DNA of 46,074 nt from Microcaldota archaeon (GTDB lineage: Archaea > Micrarchaeota > Micrarchaeia > Anstonellales > Bilamarchaeaceae): assembly GCA_014727925.1 (NCBI GenBank), contig WJMN01000027.1:1-46074 (forward strand), read 5' to 3'. This document shows positions 18,671-27,488 of the stretch, in pieces (within the stretch, counting starts at the first letter, position 1; each line of letters opens with the position of its first letter). Position numbers and translations under genes: made by a program. A model generated the notes under the pieces. It was not told the DNA's origin. It did not search any database and saw nothing but the letters and a program-made list of their open reading frames with translations.

Positions 18671-19297
18671 TCAACAATGTTTTTCAATTTCTTTTTCAGA
18701 GAGCAGTTCTGCCCCTTTATCTGTTATCAGCATTACTGTAACTCCTTCCCCGCTCGCTGAATCCCTCTTCATTGCAGTGTTAACTGATTTTACTGCAACG
18801 CGTATTGCTTCTTCTGTTTCAAGTTCCGGCTTGTAAAGCTCCTCTATAAGCCCCATAGCTATCGGGGAACCGCTTCCAGTTGCCGTGTATTTTTCTTCTG
18901 TTGCCCCCCCGAGCATGTCCACGCTGAATACTCTTGGGGACTTGTCCACACCCCCTATGAGTATCTGCACGAAAAACGGATAAAATTTATACTGGGAGAG
19001 AATGTTTGCAAGAAGGGTTGCTGCCGCCTCAACGCCCATTTGCCTCTGGTTTTTCAGTTCATACAGTTTGATTTCAGCTCTCATCCACCTTACTAGGTTC
19101 TGGGCATCGCCCACTCCTCCTGCGAGTGTCATGGCAATCCGGTCATTTATTTTCTCTATTTTCTGGACATCCTTGCTTGCGATGTAATAGCCCATTGTTG
19201 CTCTTTTATCACTCGCCAGAACCACTCCGTTTTTGCAAACAAGCCCCACGGTGGTCGTCCCGGTCTTCTTAACCTGGTCTGCCTTTGTTTCTTCCAT
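18671..19297 (-). CDS. psmB: Proteasome beta subunit
   Basis: KKTGTTTVGLVCKNGVVLASDKRATMGYYIASKDVQKIEKINDRIAMTLAGGVGDAQ. Confidence 0.96.
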   Translation of the reverse strand: MEETKADQVKKTGTTTVGLVCKNGVVLASDKRATMGYYIASKDVQKIEKINDRIAMTLAGGVGDAQNLVRWMRAEIKLYELKNQRQMGVEAAATLLANILSQYKFYPFFVQILIGGVDKSPRVFSVDMLGGATEEKYTATGSGSPIAMGLIEELYKPELETEEAIRVAVKSVNTAMKRDSASGEGVTVMLITDKGAELLSEKEIEKHC

Positions 19298-19523
19298 TCA
19301 CTCACCAAAAATAGTTCTGTATCTAACTGTTTTCTAAATATTTATAAAGGGTATTGCTATTTTCCAACTACTTTTCTGAAAAATAGGTTTATGTACTCAT
19401 TGTGAATAAAAGTGTTTAAAAATGTTTCTATTGCTTCCAAAGCCCAACATTTGTGGCAATTTCTGGCCAATAGTTGCTTTTCCTTACTATATTTAAGCCT
19501 TCCGGCTATTATAATATAAACTA

Positions 19524-20984
19524 ATGAAGGGCAGGCTCATCCATCGACCTACTGCAAAGCATCGTATTGCACCCCCCAGAGTATGCAGTGCAAAAATAAA
19601 GAGGCACAGCCGCCAACTGCACCTTCCGGGATGCTCCCGAATTCTTAAGCGACCAATGCCCGATGCAATTCTTTCTCCCCATGAATCCCATTCCATAGGA
19701 AACCTCAGAAAAATACTTGATGCTAACAGCTATACTCCAAGGGCAAAGAAGTTTATTGAGAAAGCCTATGCATTTTCCGAGAATCTTTACCAGGGAAAAA
19801 GAAGGGATGACGGAACCCACACAATAACCCACCCGCTTGCAGTGGCTGTGCGCGCGGCCAAAATGCGCCTATCTGAATACGCGGTATGTGCTGCCCTACT
19901 CCACGATTCAATAGAGGATACAAACCGTACAAAAAACCAGCCAGGGCAGGTTCTCCCCGACCACATCCTAAATCTTTTTGGAGAAAACCCCCCTGCCAGA
20001 AGATGCGGGGAAGAAACCCTAAAAACCGTCCTCCTACTCACAAAACCAAAATATCTTGACCGGCCAGGAACCCCCAAAAACCTGCGCTGGATTTCCCCTG
20101 ATAACAAACAGTATTTCAGCATAAATGATGATTATCAGCAGTGCTACAAGAGAGAGAACTATTTCTATGATGAGAGGAGCCGTATTTACTATGACCGCCT
20201 TCTGAATTCAGGGAACATAGTTGCAATAGTATTGAAAGAGCTGGACAACATACACAATGCTGAAACAATGAAAGGGATTTCCCGGGAAAAAATAATGAAG
20301 AATCTCAGGACCATGGGGACCAACACCCTTCAGCACGCAGGCATATTTTTTGTTGAAAAAGATGTGCAATACATAAAGGGCCTTTTTAGGGACCTTGGAG
20401 TAACTGTGGACCTCATGCTGACCCCTGCCCGCCCCCGTTCAGAAGTCATTTCCTTTAAATTGCGGGACAGGATTGACCTGGAAACACTTGTTTCCCATCC
20501 CGACCCCCAGTATACCTATATTTCACTCTATGGTTCAATACCCGAAGTCGCCCTTATGCTGGATTATGTTGAAATTGGGCTTCCCCCCCGCCTTGGCCTG
20601 AACTACAAGGAACTTCTGAATATTTATTTCAATGGGGATTTTCTCCTGGAGGAGGGGAAGAGCGTTGTTCCATCCACTTCCCCTGTAAATGAGCACATAC
20701 TACGGGTCGGAGGCTTCCTTGACCAGAAAACCAGGAACAAGGTGCTCCGCCCTTCTGATGAGGAGTCTGGCTATTTTGAACTGCTCGGGTACGGCGGTGA
20801 AGTAGTTACCCGTGCCACCCTTCATGGAGTGAAGGAAGGCGATGTAAAATTGGGGGAACCAACAAGGGAACCTCTTAAGCAGGTTAAGCAGCAATACCAC
20901 CTCCTCAATCTGTACCTTTGTGGATTTTACCAGGACGTCCTTGTCCCAATCCTGGAAAAAATGGACATAAACAAAAGCAGCTAA
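19524..20984 (+). CDS. RelA/SpoT-like HD-domain hydrolase, 486 aa
   Basis: AYAFSENLYQGKRRDDGTHTITHPLAVAVRAAKMRLSEYAVCAALLHDSIEDT ... GNIVAIVLKELDNIHNAETM align with the RSH HD box H...HD..ED...KLADRLHNMRT; no SYNTH domain recognised. Confidence 0.72.
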   Translation: MKGRLIHRPTAKHRIAPPRVCSAKIKRHSRQLHLPGCSRILKRPMPDAILSPHESHSIGNLRKILDANSYTPRAKKFIEKAYAFSENLYQGKRRDDGTHTITHPLAVAVRAAKMRLSEYAVCAALLHDSIEDTNRTKNQPGQVLPDHILNLFGENPPARRCGEETLKTVLLLTKPKYLDRPGTPKNLRWISPDNKQYFSINDDYQQCYKRENYFYDERSRIYYDRLLNSGNIVAIVLKELDNIHNAETMKGISREKIMKNLRTMGTNTLQHAGIFFVEKDVQYIKGLFRDLGVTVDLMLTPARPRSEVISFKLRDRIDLETLVSHPDPQYTYISLYGSIPEVALMLDYVEIGLPPRLGLNYKELLNIYFNGDFLLEEGKSVVPSTSPVNEHILRVGGFLDQKTRNKVLRPSDEESGYFELLGYGGEVVTRATLHGVKEGDVKLGEPTREPLKQVKQQYHLLNLYLCGFYQDVLVPILEKMDINKSS

Positions 20985-21033
20985 CTGCCTGCCCCGGGCA
21001 ATTATTTAAAACCTCCCTATTATTATCCTATCA

Positions 21034-21651
21034 ATGGAATCCAGTGTTTCCCAGTTTAATTTTTTAGGACTCAAGCTTGATGTATTCAGGGGTGTCTATG
21101 CCCCGCAGGAAGACTCCATTCTCCTAGCCAAGCACACCCATTCAATCTGCGGAAACATACTTGAGCTGGGTACTGGATGTGGCATTTCCGCCCTTTCAAA
21201 TGCTTCGCGCAATCCGAAAAATTATGTTCTTGGCCTTGACATCAATCCAAAAGCAGTGAAGAATGCAGAGTACAATGCCAGCCACAATAAAATCAGGAAC
21301 GCCCGTTTTATCCAGTCAGACCTTTTTTCCGTAGTCCCCACTCTCCGCTTTGATGCAATCCTTTTCAATCCGCCCTATCTTCCAGAAAGCCACCGGCCCC
21401 AGGGAAAGCCCTCTCCGGTAGATGCCGCGCTTTACAGCGGCAGGGATGGCCGCCTTCATACTGATTCTTTCCTCCATCACTTGGATGATTACCTTCTTCC
21501 CGGGGGCAAGGCCTTTCTTGTCCAGAGCACCCACACAGACATCCCCCGTACCCTGGAACTTTCCCATTCCCTTGGCTTTTCATCAGAAATAGTGGAAGAG
21601 CAATCTTTCTTTTTTGAGAAAATCGCCCTGCTCAAACTGTTTAAAGAATGA
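21034..21651 (+). CDS. HemK/PrmC-family N5-glutamine or related class I methyltransferase
   Basis: VYAPQEDSILLAKH...ILELGTGCGISALSNASRNPKNYVLGLDINPKAVKNA...DAILFNPPYLPES. Confidence 0.9.
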   Translation: MESSVSQFNFLGLKLDVFRGVYAPQEDSILLAKHTHSICGNILELGTGCGISALSNASRNPKNYVLGLDINPKAVKNAEYNASHNKIRNARFIQSDLFSVVPTLRFDAILFNPPYLPESHRPQGKPSPVDAALYSGRDGRLHTDSFLHHLDDYLLPGGKAFLVQSTHTDIPRTLELSHSLGFSSEIVEEQSFFFEKIALLKLFKE

Positions 21652-22807
21652 TGTAAACTTTTCCCTTTTTGCTTACAGTCATCGCGGTTTCCCCCGACCA
21701 GTCAAAGGTTTTTGAGTATGCTTTTTCCAGCTTTAATTTCATTCCCGGCCTTATGGGGTTGCCCCTCTGGTTGAAAAGGTAAATCAGCCCCTCGCTCCCG
21801 TCCGGGTCAGCCACCACAATACGGGTAAACACATCCTTTTTCGTCTTTGTCCTCTGATAATCCTTGTGCTCAAGCGATTTCACATAAAGCGCTCCCGTGT
21901 TTATGTTTTTCATTCCGCTCTGTATCTCAGTAATGTCTGTTATGTTCAGTTCCTTATAGCGTTTTTTCGCCACATCAAATGCAAGCTTTATCTGGTCCTC
22001 AGTGTTTTTGGTCAGCTTTTTCATTGCCTTTTTCATCACCTTTTCGTCTCCTTTGCTGGCCATCATAGTATCAAATGCAAACTTGAATACAGTTCCCCCC
22101 GGGGACATATCCGCATTTTCCTTTGCCCATTCTTCCTCCGGGCTGGGTCCATCCTCAACTGCGCTCTCATCCTCCAGTGAGCTTTTTTCAACTTCCTTGA
22201 ATACTTCGTCTGGCTTGAGCTCCTTGGTTGAAACAAGCCCCAGCTCTTCTGCAAGGGATTTCTGCCGTGGTTCAGATACTTCTGTTTCTTTTTCCCCACT
22301 GCCAGCAACAACATCCAGGTAGCCCTCCAGCATCTCCTCAACTACTTTCTTGTTTTCCTTGCTTATTTCCCTTTCTCCCCCCTCTTTCTCCTCCATGGCC
22401 TTCATGTACATTTTCTCAAGGGTAGGCATCATCCTCTTCTTCATCTTTTTTGCCCGCTCCTTGCCAAGCTTTTCCTCAAACATTTTCTCTATCGGCTCAA
22501 GCATTTTTTCCCGCGCGGTGGTCCGGGGCCTTTCCTGCTCCTCCTTCTCCTCTTTTCTCTCCCCGTTTTCCCCCTTGGAAAAAACATCTGCAAAGGACAT
22601 CATTTCCGGTTCTTTTCCCTTTGCCTCATCAAGCAGCTTACGGGCCGTCTCCTGAACGTTCTTGTCCTTGTCATAAGTAAGCTCAACAAGCGCAAACATT
22701 GCGCCTGGTGCATCGTATTTTGCAAGCTCTACTGCAGCCTGCTTCCTGACCTTTGGGTCCGAATCAAAGGTTAATGAGATAAGTTCATGCAGCCCCATCT
22801 TCTTCAT
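21641..22807 (-). CDS. HEAT-repeat protein with charged linker and C-terminal OB-fold-like domain
   Basis: N-terminal SDPKVRKQAAVELAKYDAPGAMFALVELTYDKDKNVQETARKLL (HEAT-like); C-terminal FTRIVVADPDGSEGLIYLFNQRGNPIRPGMKLKLEKAYSKTFDWSGETAMTVSKKGKVYIIL (OB/RPA-like). Confidence 0.6.
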   Translation of the reverse strand: MKKMGLHELISLTFDSDPKVRKQAAVELAKYDAPGAMFALVELTYDKDKNVQETARKLLDEAKGKEPEMMSFADVFSKGENGERKEEKEEQERPRTTAREKMLEPIEKMFEEKLGKERAKKMKKRMMPTLEKMYMKAMEEKEGGEREISKENKKVVEEMLEGYLDVVAGSGEKETEVSEPRQKSLAEELGLVSTKELKPDEVFKEVEKSSLEDESAVEDGPSPEEEWAKENADMSPGGTVFKFAFDTMMASKGDEKVMKKAMKKLTKNTEDQIKLAFDVAKKRYKELNITDITEIQSGMKNINTGALYVKSLEHKDYQRTKTKKDVFTRIVVADPDGSEGLIYLFNQRGNPIRPGMKLKLEKAYSKTFDWSGETAMTVSKKGKVYIIL

Positions 22808-23549
22808 GTTCTCTACCTTCCAGTTCTTCAAGCACAACCCTCAGCACATTCATCACCGAGCGTCCCTCCTTCTCAGTGGGGTTTGCCCGACCGATTATCC
22901 TCCTGAATGCCACCTCGCACCTTTTTGGATTGCGGAACGTATATCTCCCTACCAAACTTTTAAACATTTGGTTAAGCACTTCCTTTTCCTTTCCATGAAG
23001 CCTCTCTTCCCTCGTTTTTCTCTTTTTCCCAAGCCCCAGCGCATAGATTGCAACCGCCACTGCATGGGAGAGGTTCATAACAGGGTATTCGCTGTTTGTT
23101 TCTATATTAACAAGGTAGTCACATTCTCCGATTTCCCCCTCATCCAGCCCGATTCCTTCTCTCCCGAACACCAGGGCCAGGTTGCCCTTGTATCCCCCGC
23201 GCATTTCCCTGAATTTTTTTAGTGGCACCACTGTCCTTATGCTTCCCCGGTGCCGCCTTATTATTCCTGTGAACCCAACTGCAGCATCACAGTCTTCCAC
23301 CGCTTCCCTGAGGCTCCCGAACCTCTTTGAGCTTTCTAGCACCTCTCTTGCATGCTTTGAATACATTATTGCTGTTTTACCCGCAGGGCAGGCTGGTTCC
23401 ACAACCCTCAGTTCATCCAGCCCAAAGTTTTTCATTACCCTTGCGACCATCCCAAGATTGGTTTCGTATTCCGGGCCTACAAGCACAATAATGCTCCTGC
23501 CCCTTCCTCCGGGCTTTGCCTTCTTTTTTGTTTTTTTCTGAAGTGCCAC
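22785..23549 (-). CDS. trmJ: SPOUT RNA methyltransferase, TrmJ-like
   Basis: IIVLVGPEYETNLGMVARVMKNFGLDELRVVEP...LALVFGREGIGLDEGEIGECDYLVNIETNSEYPVMNLSHAVAVAIYAL. Confidence 0.9.
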   Translation of the reverse strand: MALQKKTKKKAKPGGRGRSIIVLVGPEYETNLGMVARVMKNFGLDELRVVEPACPAGKTAIMYSKHAREVLESSKRFGSLREAVEDCDAAVGFTGIIRRHRGSIRTVVPLKKFREMRGGYKGNLALVFGREGIGLDEGEIGECDYLVNIETNSEYPVMNLSHAVAVAIYALGLGKKRKTREERLHGKEKEVLNQMFKSLVGRYTFRNPKRCEVAFRRIIGRANPTEKEGRSVMNVLRVVLEELEGREHEEDGAA

Positions 23550-23632
23550 TTTCCCACTCCTTTAAAAGGATTACTCCTATAAACTCCTCTACACAGTTTA
23601 TTTCTAAAAGCTTAAGCATTTTTGTGGTTTGC

Positions 23633-24163
23633 ATGGACATTGAGGAAGTAGAGCAACGGATAGATGAGCTGGAAAATAAGAAATCCAAGCTCATTTCCGA
23701 GATAAAAAAGAACTACGGCAGAATCCGTTACAAGAAGTATGAAGAAAAGGCACTGGAGCCCTTCCTCAAAGAGACCCAGGATGTTATGGTGGGCCCTGTC
23801 CGCAAGAAACTGCGCAGGCTTGAGTTCAAGATTGCCACGCAGGCATACACCCCCCAGATAGAGCGCCAGCTTGTCAAAGAGGTAAAGAAAGTTGAGGACA
23901 AGCTAAAGGAGCTCCGCGCAGTTGAAAAGGCAAGGCGCAAGAAGAAGCTTGTGAAGCAGGACATTGAAGAAGCGGAAAACCGCATTTCTGAAATAGAGGA
24001 AGAGCTTACCGGGATGCGGGCAGAGCTCAAGGAGCTCTATGGAAAGCGCAAGGCCCTCAGGTCCGGCAAGAAGCACGGCATTGTGTTCGGGGAAAAGCCC
24101 GACGATATGGTCTCCATGGAGGATATTGTTGTCCTTGAGGATACCCGGGAAAAAAGAGATTAG
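23633..24163 (+). CDS. Coiled-coil hypothetical protein
   Basis: Highly charged heptad-like sequence from MDIEEVEQRIDELENKKSKLISEIKKN; ATG at 23633 preferred. Confidence 0.7.
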   Translation: MDIEEVEQRIDELENKKSKLISEIKKNYGRIRYKKYEEKALEPFLKETQDVMVGPVRKKLRRLEFKIATQAYTPQIERQLVKEVKKVEDKLKELRAVEKARRKKKLVKQDIEEAENRISEIEEELTGMRAELKELYGKRKALRSGKKHGIVFGEKPDDMVSMEDIVVLEDTREKRD

Positions 24164-24201
24164 ATATTCCCCCATTTCAAAATGAAATGCTTCCACCAAT
24201 T

Positions 24202-24582
24202 TTATTTTTTGCCCAGGCACCCAATTATTTCTCCATGGTCAAAGGCAAGCTCCGGAAGCTCATCTAGCAGAAACCATCCCGCTTCCCCAGCATCATCGCC
24301 ACCCATCGCCACCCCTCCCCTTTTCCTGCATAGATAAGCAATTGAAATTGTTCTCCTTGGGTCCCTCTCAGGTTCAGAAAAAACGCCAACAATCTCTTCC
24401 ACTTCTACCTCCAGCCCTGTTTCCTCCTCCACTTCCCGCACGCACGCTTCTTCAGCAGTTTCCCCCCTATCCACAAAACCTCCGGGAAGCGCCCACTTTC
24501 CCTTGTCCGGTTCCCTCCCCCTTTTTATGAGCAATATTTTTCCATTTTCAATAATAAGCGCATCAACAGTTGCAGGCCGCAT
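24202..24582 (-). CDS. Nudix hydrolase
   Basis: Nudix box GGFVDRGETAEEACVREVEEETGLEV. Confidence 0.95.
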   Translation of the reverse strand: MRPATVDALIIENGKILLIKRGREPDKGKWALPGGFVDRGETAEEACVREVEEETGLEVEVEEIVGVFSEPERDPRRTISIAYLCRKRGGVAMGGDDAGEAGWFLLDELPELAFDHGEIIGCLGKK

Positions 24583-24614
24583 GCACCTCTTTATACATAA
24601 AAAGCTTTATCCCT

Positions 24615-24816
24615 TTAGCATTGCCTTCCTGAGCAGGCCCCCCTCAGATTCTTCAGTTTTTCATTTGCTTCCTCATAGCGTGTGAGCGCATCCTTGCACC
24701 GCTGCCCCCTCATAATTTACCTTGCATATCTGGGCAGCCCCACAATCCCCCGGTGATGAGAGCCGAAGCAAAAACTGCGGCAGCAGCCTTCAGGTTAGCT
24801 TTTCCGGGATTTGGCC
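24615..24816 (-). pseudogene. Possible decayed small lipoprotein, paralogous to the neighbour at 24839-25309
   Basis: Minus frames read KAAAAVFASALITGGLWGCPDMQGKL* (lipobox-like) then, out of frame, MRGQRCKDALTRYEEANEKLKNLRGACSGRQC*, resembling IAAAALSAAMGLGMAGCGKAPQC...CTRFLEGYRGALRNGRKMRG of the neighbour. Confidence 0.3.
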
Positions 24817-24838
24817 TCCGGACTAATCTATGCCTCAG

Positions 24839-25309
24839 TTATCCCCACCCGTATTCAACAAGCTGTTTTCTTATTTTGTTTATGCTTTCAATAAGTTCCC
24901 CGAGTTCCTTGACTGCCTGCTTCATCTCCACTGCTTTTGCTTCCCCCTTGTCTATACGGGATTTGATATAGTGCTTGCTGCTAATTTCCCTCAGCAGGCA
25001 TTCTGCATTTACCCTCATTTCCTCCAGTTTTTGCTCTTCTTCTAAGGTGTTATCCCCCTCTTTCTTTTTTATCGCGATGTTTTTTTCAAGTTCCCGGAAT
25101 TGCCCCCTCATTTTTCTTCCATTTCTTAGTGCCCCCCTGTACCCCTCTAGGAATCTTGTGCAAATGCTCCTCTCCTGTCCCCGGTAATACACCCTGCACT
25201 GGGGGGCCTTTCCGCATCCTGCCATTCCCAAGCCCATTGCTGCAGATAGTGCAGCTGCGGCTATTTTCCTGCCCGTTTTACTCCCCACAGGCCTACTGAT
25301 TTTCCTCAT
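24839..25309 (-). CDS. Putative small lipoprotein, helical C-terminus
   Basis: MRKISRPVGSKTGRKIAAAALSAAMGLGMAGCGKAPQC: signal peptide with lipobox-like AGC. Confidence 0.6.
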   Translation of the reverse strand: MRKISRPVGSKTGRKIAAAALSAAMGLGMAGCGKAPQCRVYYRGQERSICTRFLEGYRGALRNGRKMRGQFRELEKNIAIKKKEGDNTLEEEQKLEEMRVNAECLLREISSKHYIKSRIDKGEAKAVEMKQAVKELGELIESINKIRKQLVEYGWG

Positions 25310-25405
25310 GCTTCTCTTTATTGGCCGGGAATATTTTATAAACATAACCTTTCACCAACTACCATATCCTTTCTTTTTTAAATAGAAGCAACCAGAAGTG
25401 TTTGC

Positions 25406-26731
25406 ATGGAGTTGGGTAAGAGCCTAAGAAAGCTCGTTTCCAAGATAACGAATGCGCCGGTTGTTGACGAGAAGGCAGTAAAGTCTTTTGTCCGCGACCT
25501 CCAGCGTGTGCTGATCGCATCTGATGTGAGCGTAAAGCTGGTTTTTGACCTGACCAAGAGGATAGAGAAACGCGCCCTGGAGTCCGAGCAGCTTGAGGGC
25601 CTCACCCTCCGGGAGCACCTCCTGAAGATTGTCCATGATGAGCTGATTGCTTTTATGGGTGCTGCATACTCCCCCCGCATGGACAAGCACAAAATCCTCC
25701 TTATGGGGCTCTTCGGCGCGGGAAAAACTTCTACAACAGGAAAGCTTGCTTACTTTTACAAAAAGCGCGGTTTCAAGGTTGGGGTGGTGGGCGCAGACGT
25801 TGAGAGACCCGCAGCCCAGGAGCAGCTCCAGCAGCTCTCAGAGCAAATCGGAGTTAATTTCTATACTGTAAAAGGCGAACCCGAAGCCTATAAGGTGGTG
25901 GAGGATGCACTTTCCCGTTCTGAAGATGATGTTCTTATTGTGGATTCCGCAGGAAGAAATGCATTTGATGACCGCCTTGCCGAGGAGTTATCCAAAATAA
26001 AAAAAGCACTTTCCCCTGATGAATCATACCTGGTTTTGAGCGCTGATGTGGGGCAGGTTGCAGGAAAGCAGGCAGAGCAGTTCAATTCCCTCGTCCCAAT
26101 CAGCGGAGTCATTGTTACCAAGATGGATGGTTCAGGAAAAGGGGGAGGCGCCCTCTCTGCCGTTTCCGCTTCCGTGGCCAAAATTGCATTTGTAGGAATG
26201 GGGGAAAAAATGGAGGACCTGCAGGTTTACGACCCTGCAAAATACGTGGGCCGCCTTCTGGGAATTCCTGATATTGAAGGCCTTATGGAGAAGGTGAAGG
26301 CTGCCTCAGAGCAAGCCCAGATTTCCCCGGAAGACATCAAGGAATTCACAATAGAAACTTTTTACCAGCAACTTAAGGCCGCAAAAAACATGGGGCCCCT
26401 AGGCGGCATTTTTTCCATGATGGGAATGAGCGACCTTCCTGAGGAAATGGTAAACCAGGGTGAAGGAAAGCTCCAGGAATATGAAGCAATAATCAATTCC
26501 ATGACCAAAGACGAGCGCAAGGATGTTTCCCTGATTAGAAAGTCTCGTTCCCGCATGGAAAGGATTGCAGAAGGCTCCGGCCACCCGCTTGAGGATGTCC
26601 GTGCCTTCCTCTCCCAGTTTTCCAAAATGGAGAAGATGTTTACCCGCTTCCGAAAAGACAGGGGTTTCCGCAAGAAGATGGAAAAGATGCTAAAAGGCGG
26701 AGGGGGCGGAATGAACCTGCCCGGAATGTAA
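25406..26731 (+). CDS. srp54: Signal recognition particle GTPase SRP54
   Basis: ILLMGLFGAGKTSTTGKLAYFYKKRG; VIVDSAGRNAFDD-like; GVIVTKMDGSGKGGGALSAV; M-domain at C-terminus. Confidence 0.97.
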   Translation: MELGKSLRKLVSKITNAPVVDEKAVKSFVRDLQRVLIASDVSVKLVFDLTKRIEKRALESEQLEGLTLREHLLKIVHDELIAFMGAAYSPRMDKHKILLMGLFGAGKTSTTGKLAYFYKKRGFKVGVVGADVERPAAQEQLQQLSEQIGVNFYTVKGEPEAYKVVEDALSRSEDDVLIVDSAGRNAFDDRLAEELSKIKKALSPDESYLVLSADVGQVAGKQAEQFNSLVPISGVIVTKMDGSGKGGGALSAVSASVAKIAFVGMGEKMEDLQVYDPAKYVGRLLGIPDIEGLMEKVKAASEQAQISPEDIKEFTIETFYQQLKAAKNMGPLGGIFSMMGMSDLPEEMVNQGEGKLQEYEAIINSMTKDERKDVSLIRKSRSRMERIAEGSGHPLEDVRAFLSQFSKMEKMFTRFRKDRGFRKKMEKMLKGGGGGMNLPGM

Positions 26732-26733
26732 TC

Positions 26734-27216
26734 CTAAATTTTCTTTCCTGCTCCGCTAAGCATTTCCCCAAAATCTTCCTTTACTATCTTGTCAAATTCA
26801 CACTCCAGCCGCTCTCCGAGCTCATGAATCCTTTCTGCATCCTCACCCCGAATCAGCATAAAGTTCCCGAGCTGGTTTATATGCACAAGCCATATTTCTT
26901 CTCTTCCCAGAACGTAAACTTTCTTTTCCATTACAACCTGCCCGAGGCTGCTGAACAGTTTGTTGAAAATCCTCCTTGCCCCCATTGCTTCCCCAACCGG
27001 GGTTAAAGCAATATCAAAGCACCCGTTTTCTTCATTGTATGCAACCAGCACCATCCGGGCCCCCTTCTCACCCTGCACTATTTTCAGCGCCCCCCGGCCC
27101 TCAGTGTCAAAATAAATAGCCGTTTCCTTAAACTCCCCCACCTTGCTACCATCTAGGTTCCTGATCTTCTGCTCTATTCCTGCAAATCCCCCGCACCGTA
27201 CTTTCAGCTCTTTCAT
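26734..27216 (-). CDS. Putative CYTH-domain-like protein
   Basis: KELKVRCGGF...FKETAIYFDTEGRGALKIVQ...KKVYVLGREEIWLVHINQLGNFMLIRGE resembles the CYTH/CyaB-type fold sequence pattern. Confidence 0.5.
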   Translation of the reverse strand: MKELKVRCGGFAGIEQKIRNLDGSKVGEFKETAIYFDTEGRGALKIVQGEKGARMVLVAYNEENGCFDIALTPVGEAMGARRIFNKLFSSLGQVVMEKKVYVLGREEIWLVHINQLGNFMLIRGEDAERIHELGERLECEFDKIVKEDFGEMLSGAGKKI

Positions 27217-27270
27217 ATTAGATAGAGTTTTAGCGCTATATTTTTAATCTTCACTTTACATTTTCAAAAC

Positions 27271-27483
27271 ATGCCCATCAAAATAAATCATTCCAGGTGC
27301 ATACAGTGCATAGGGTGCGCATCAGTATGCCCCACCGGGGCAATTGAACTGGATGGCCTCAGGATGGTCTTCCATCCCGAGAAATGCATTTCCTGCGGCG
27401 CATGCGCAAGGGCCTGCCCTGCAAACGCAATCAAGTTTATCCCCAAAGAAGGGGCAAAGCAGGAGCAGAAAAAAGAGGAATGA
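27271..27483 (+). CDS. 2[4Fe-4S] ferredoxin
   Basis: CIQCIGCASVCPTGAIELDG...CISCGACARACPANAIKF. Confidence 0.95.
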   Translation: MPIKINHSRCIQCIGCASVCPTGAIELDGLRMVFHPEKCISCGACARACPANAIKFIPKEGAKQEQKKEE

Positions 27484-27488
27484 TTCCC

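Noticed and set aside
19298-19523. Possible ncRNA in the AT-rich gap between psmB and the HD gene
   Set aside because: Only promoter-like AT-rich sequence; no convincing helix or family signature found.
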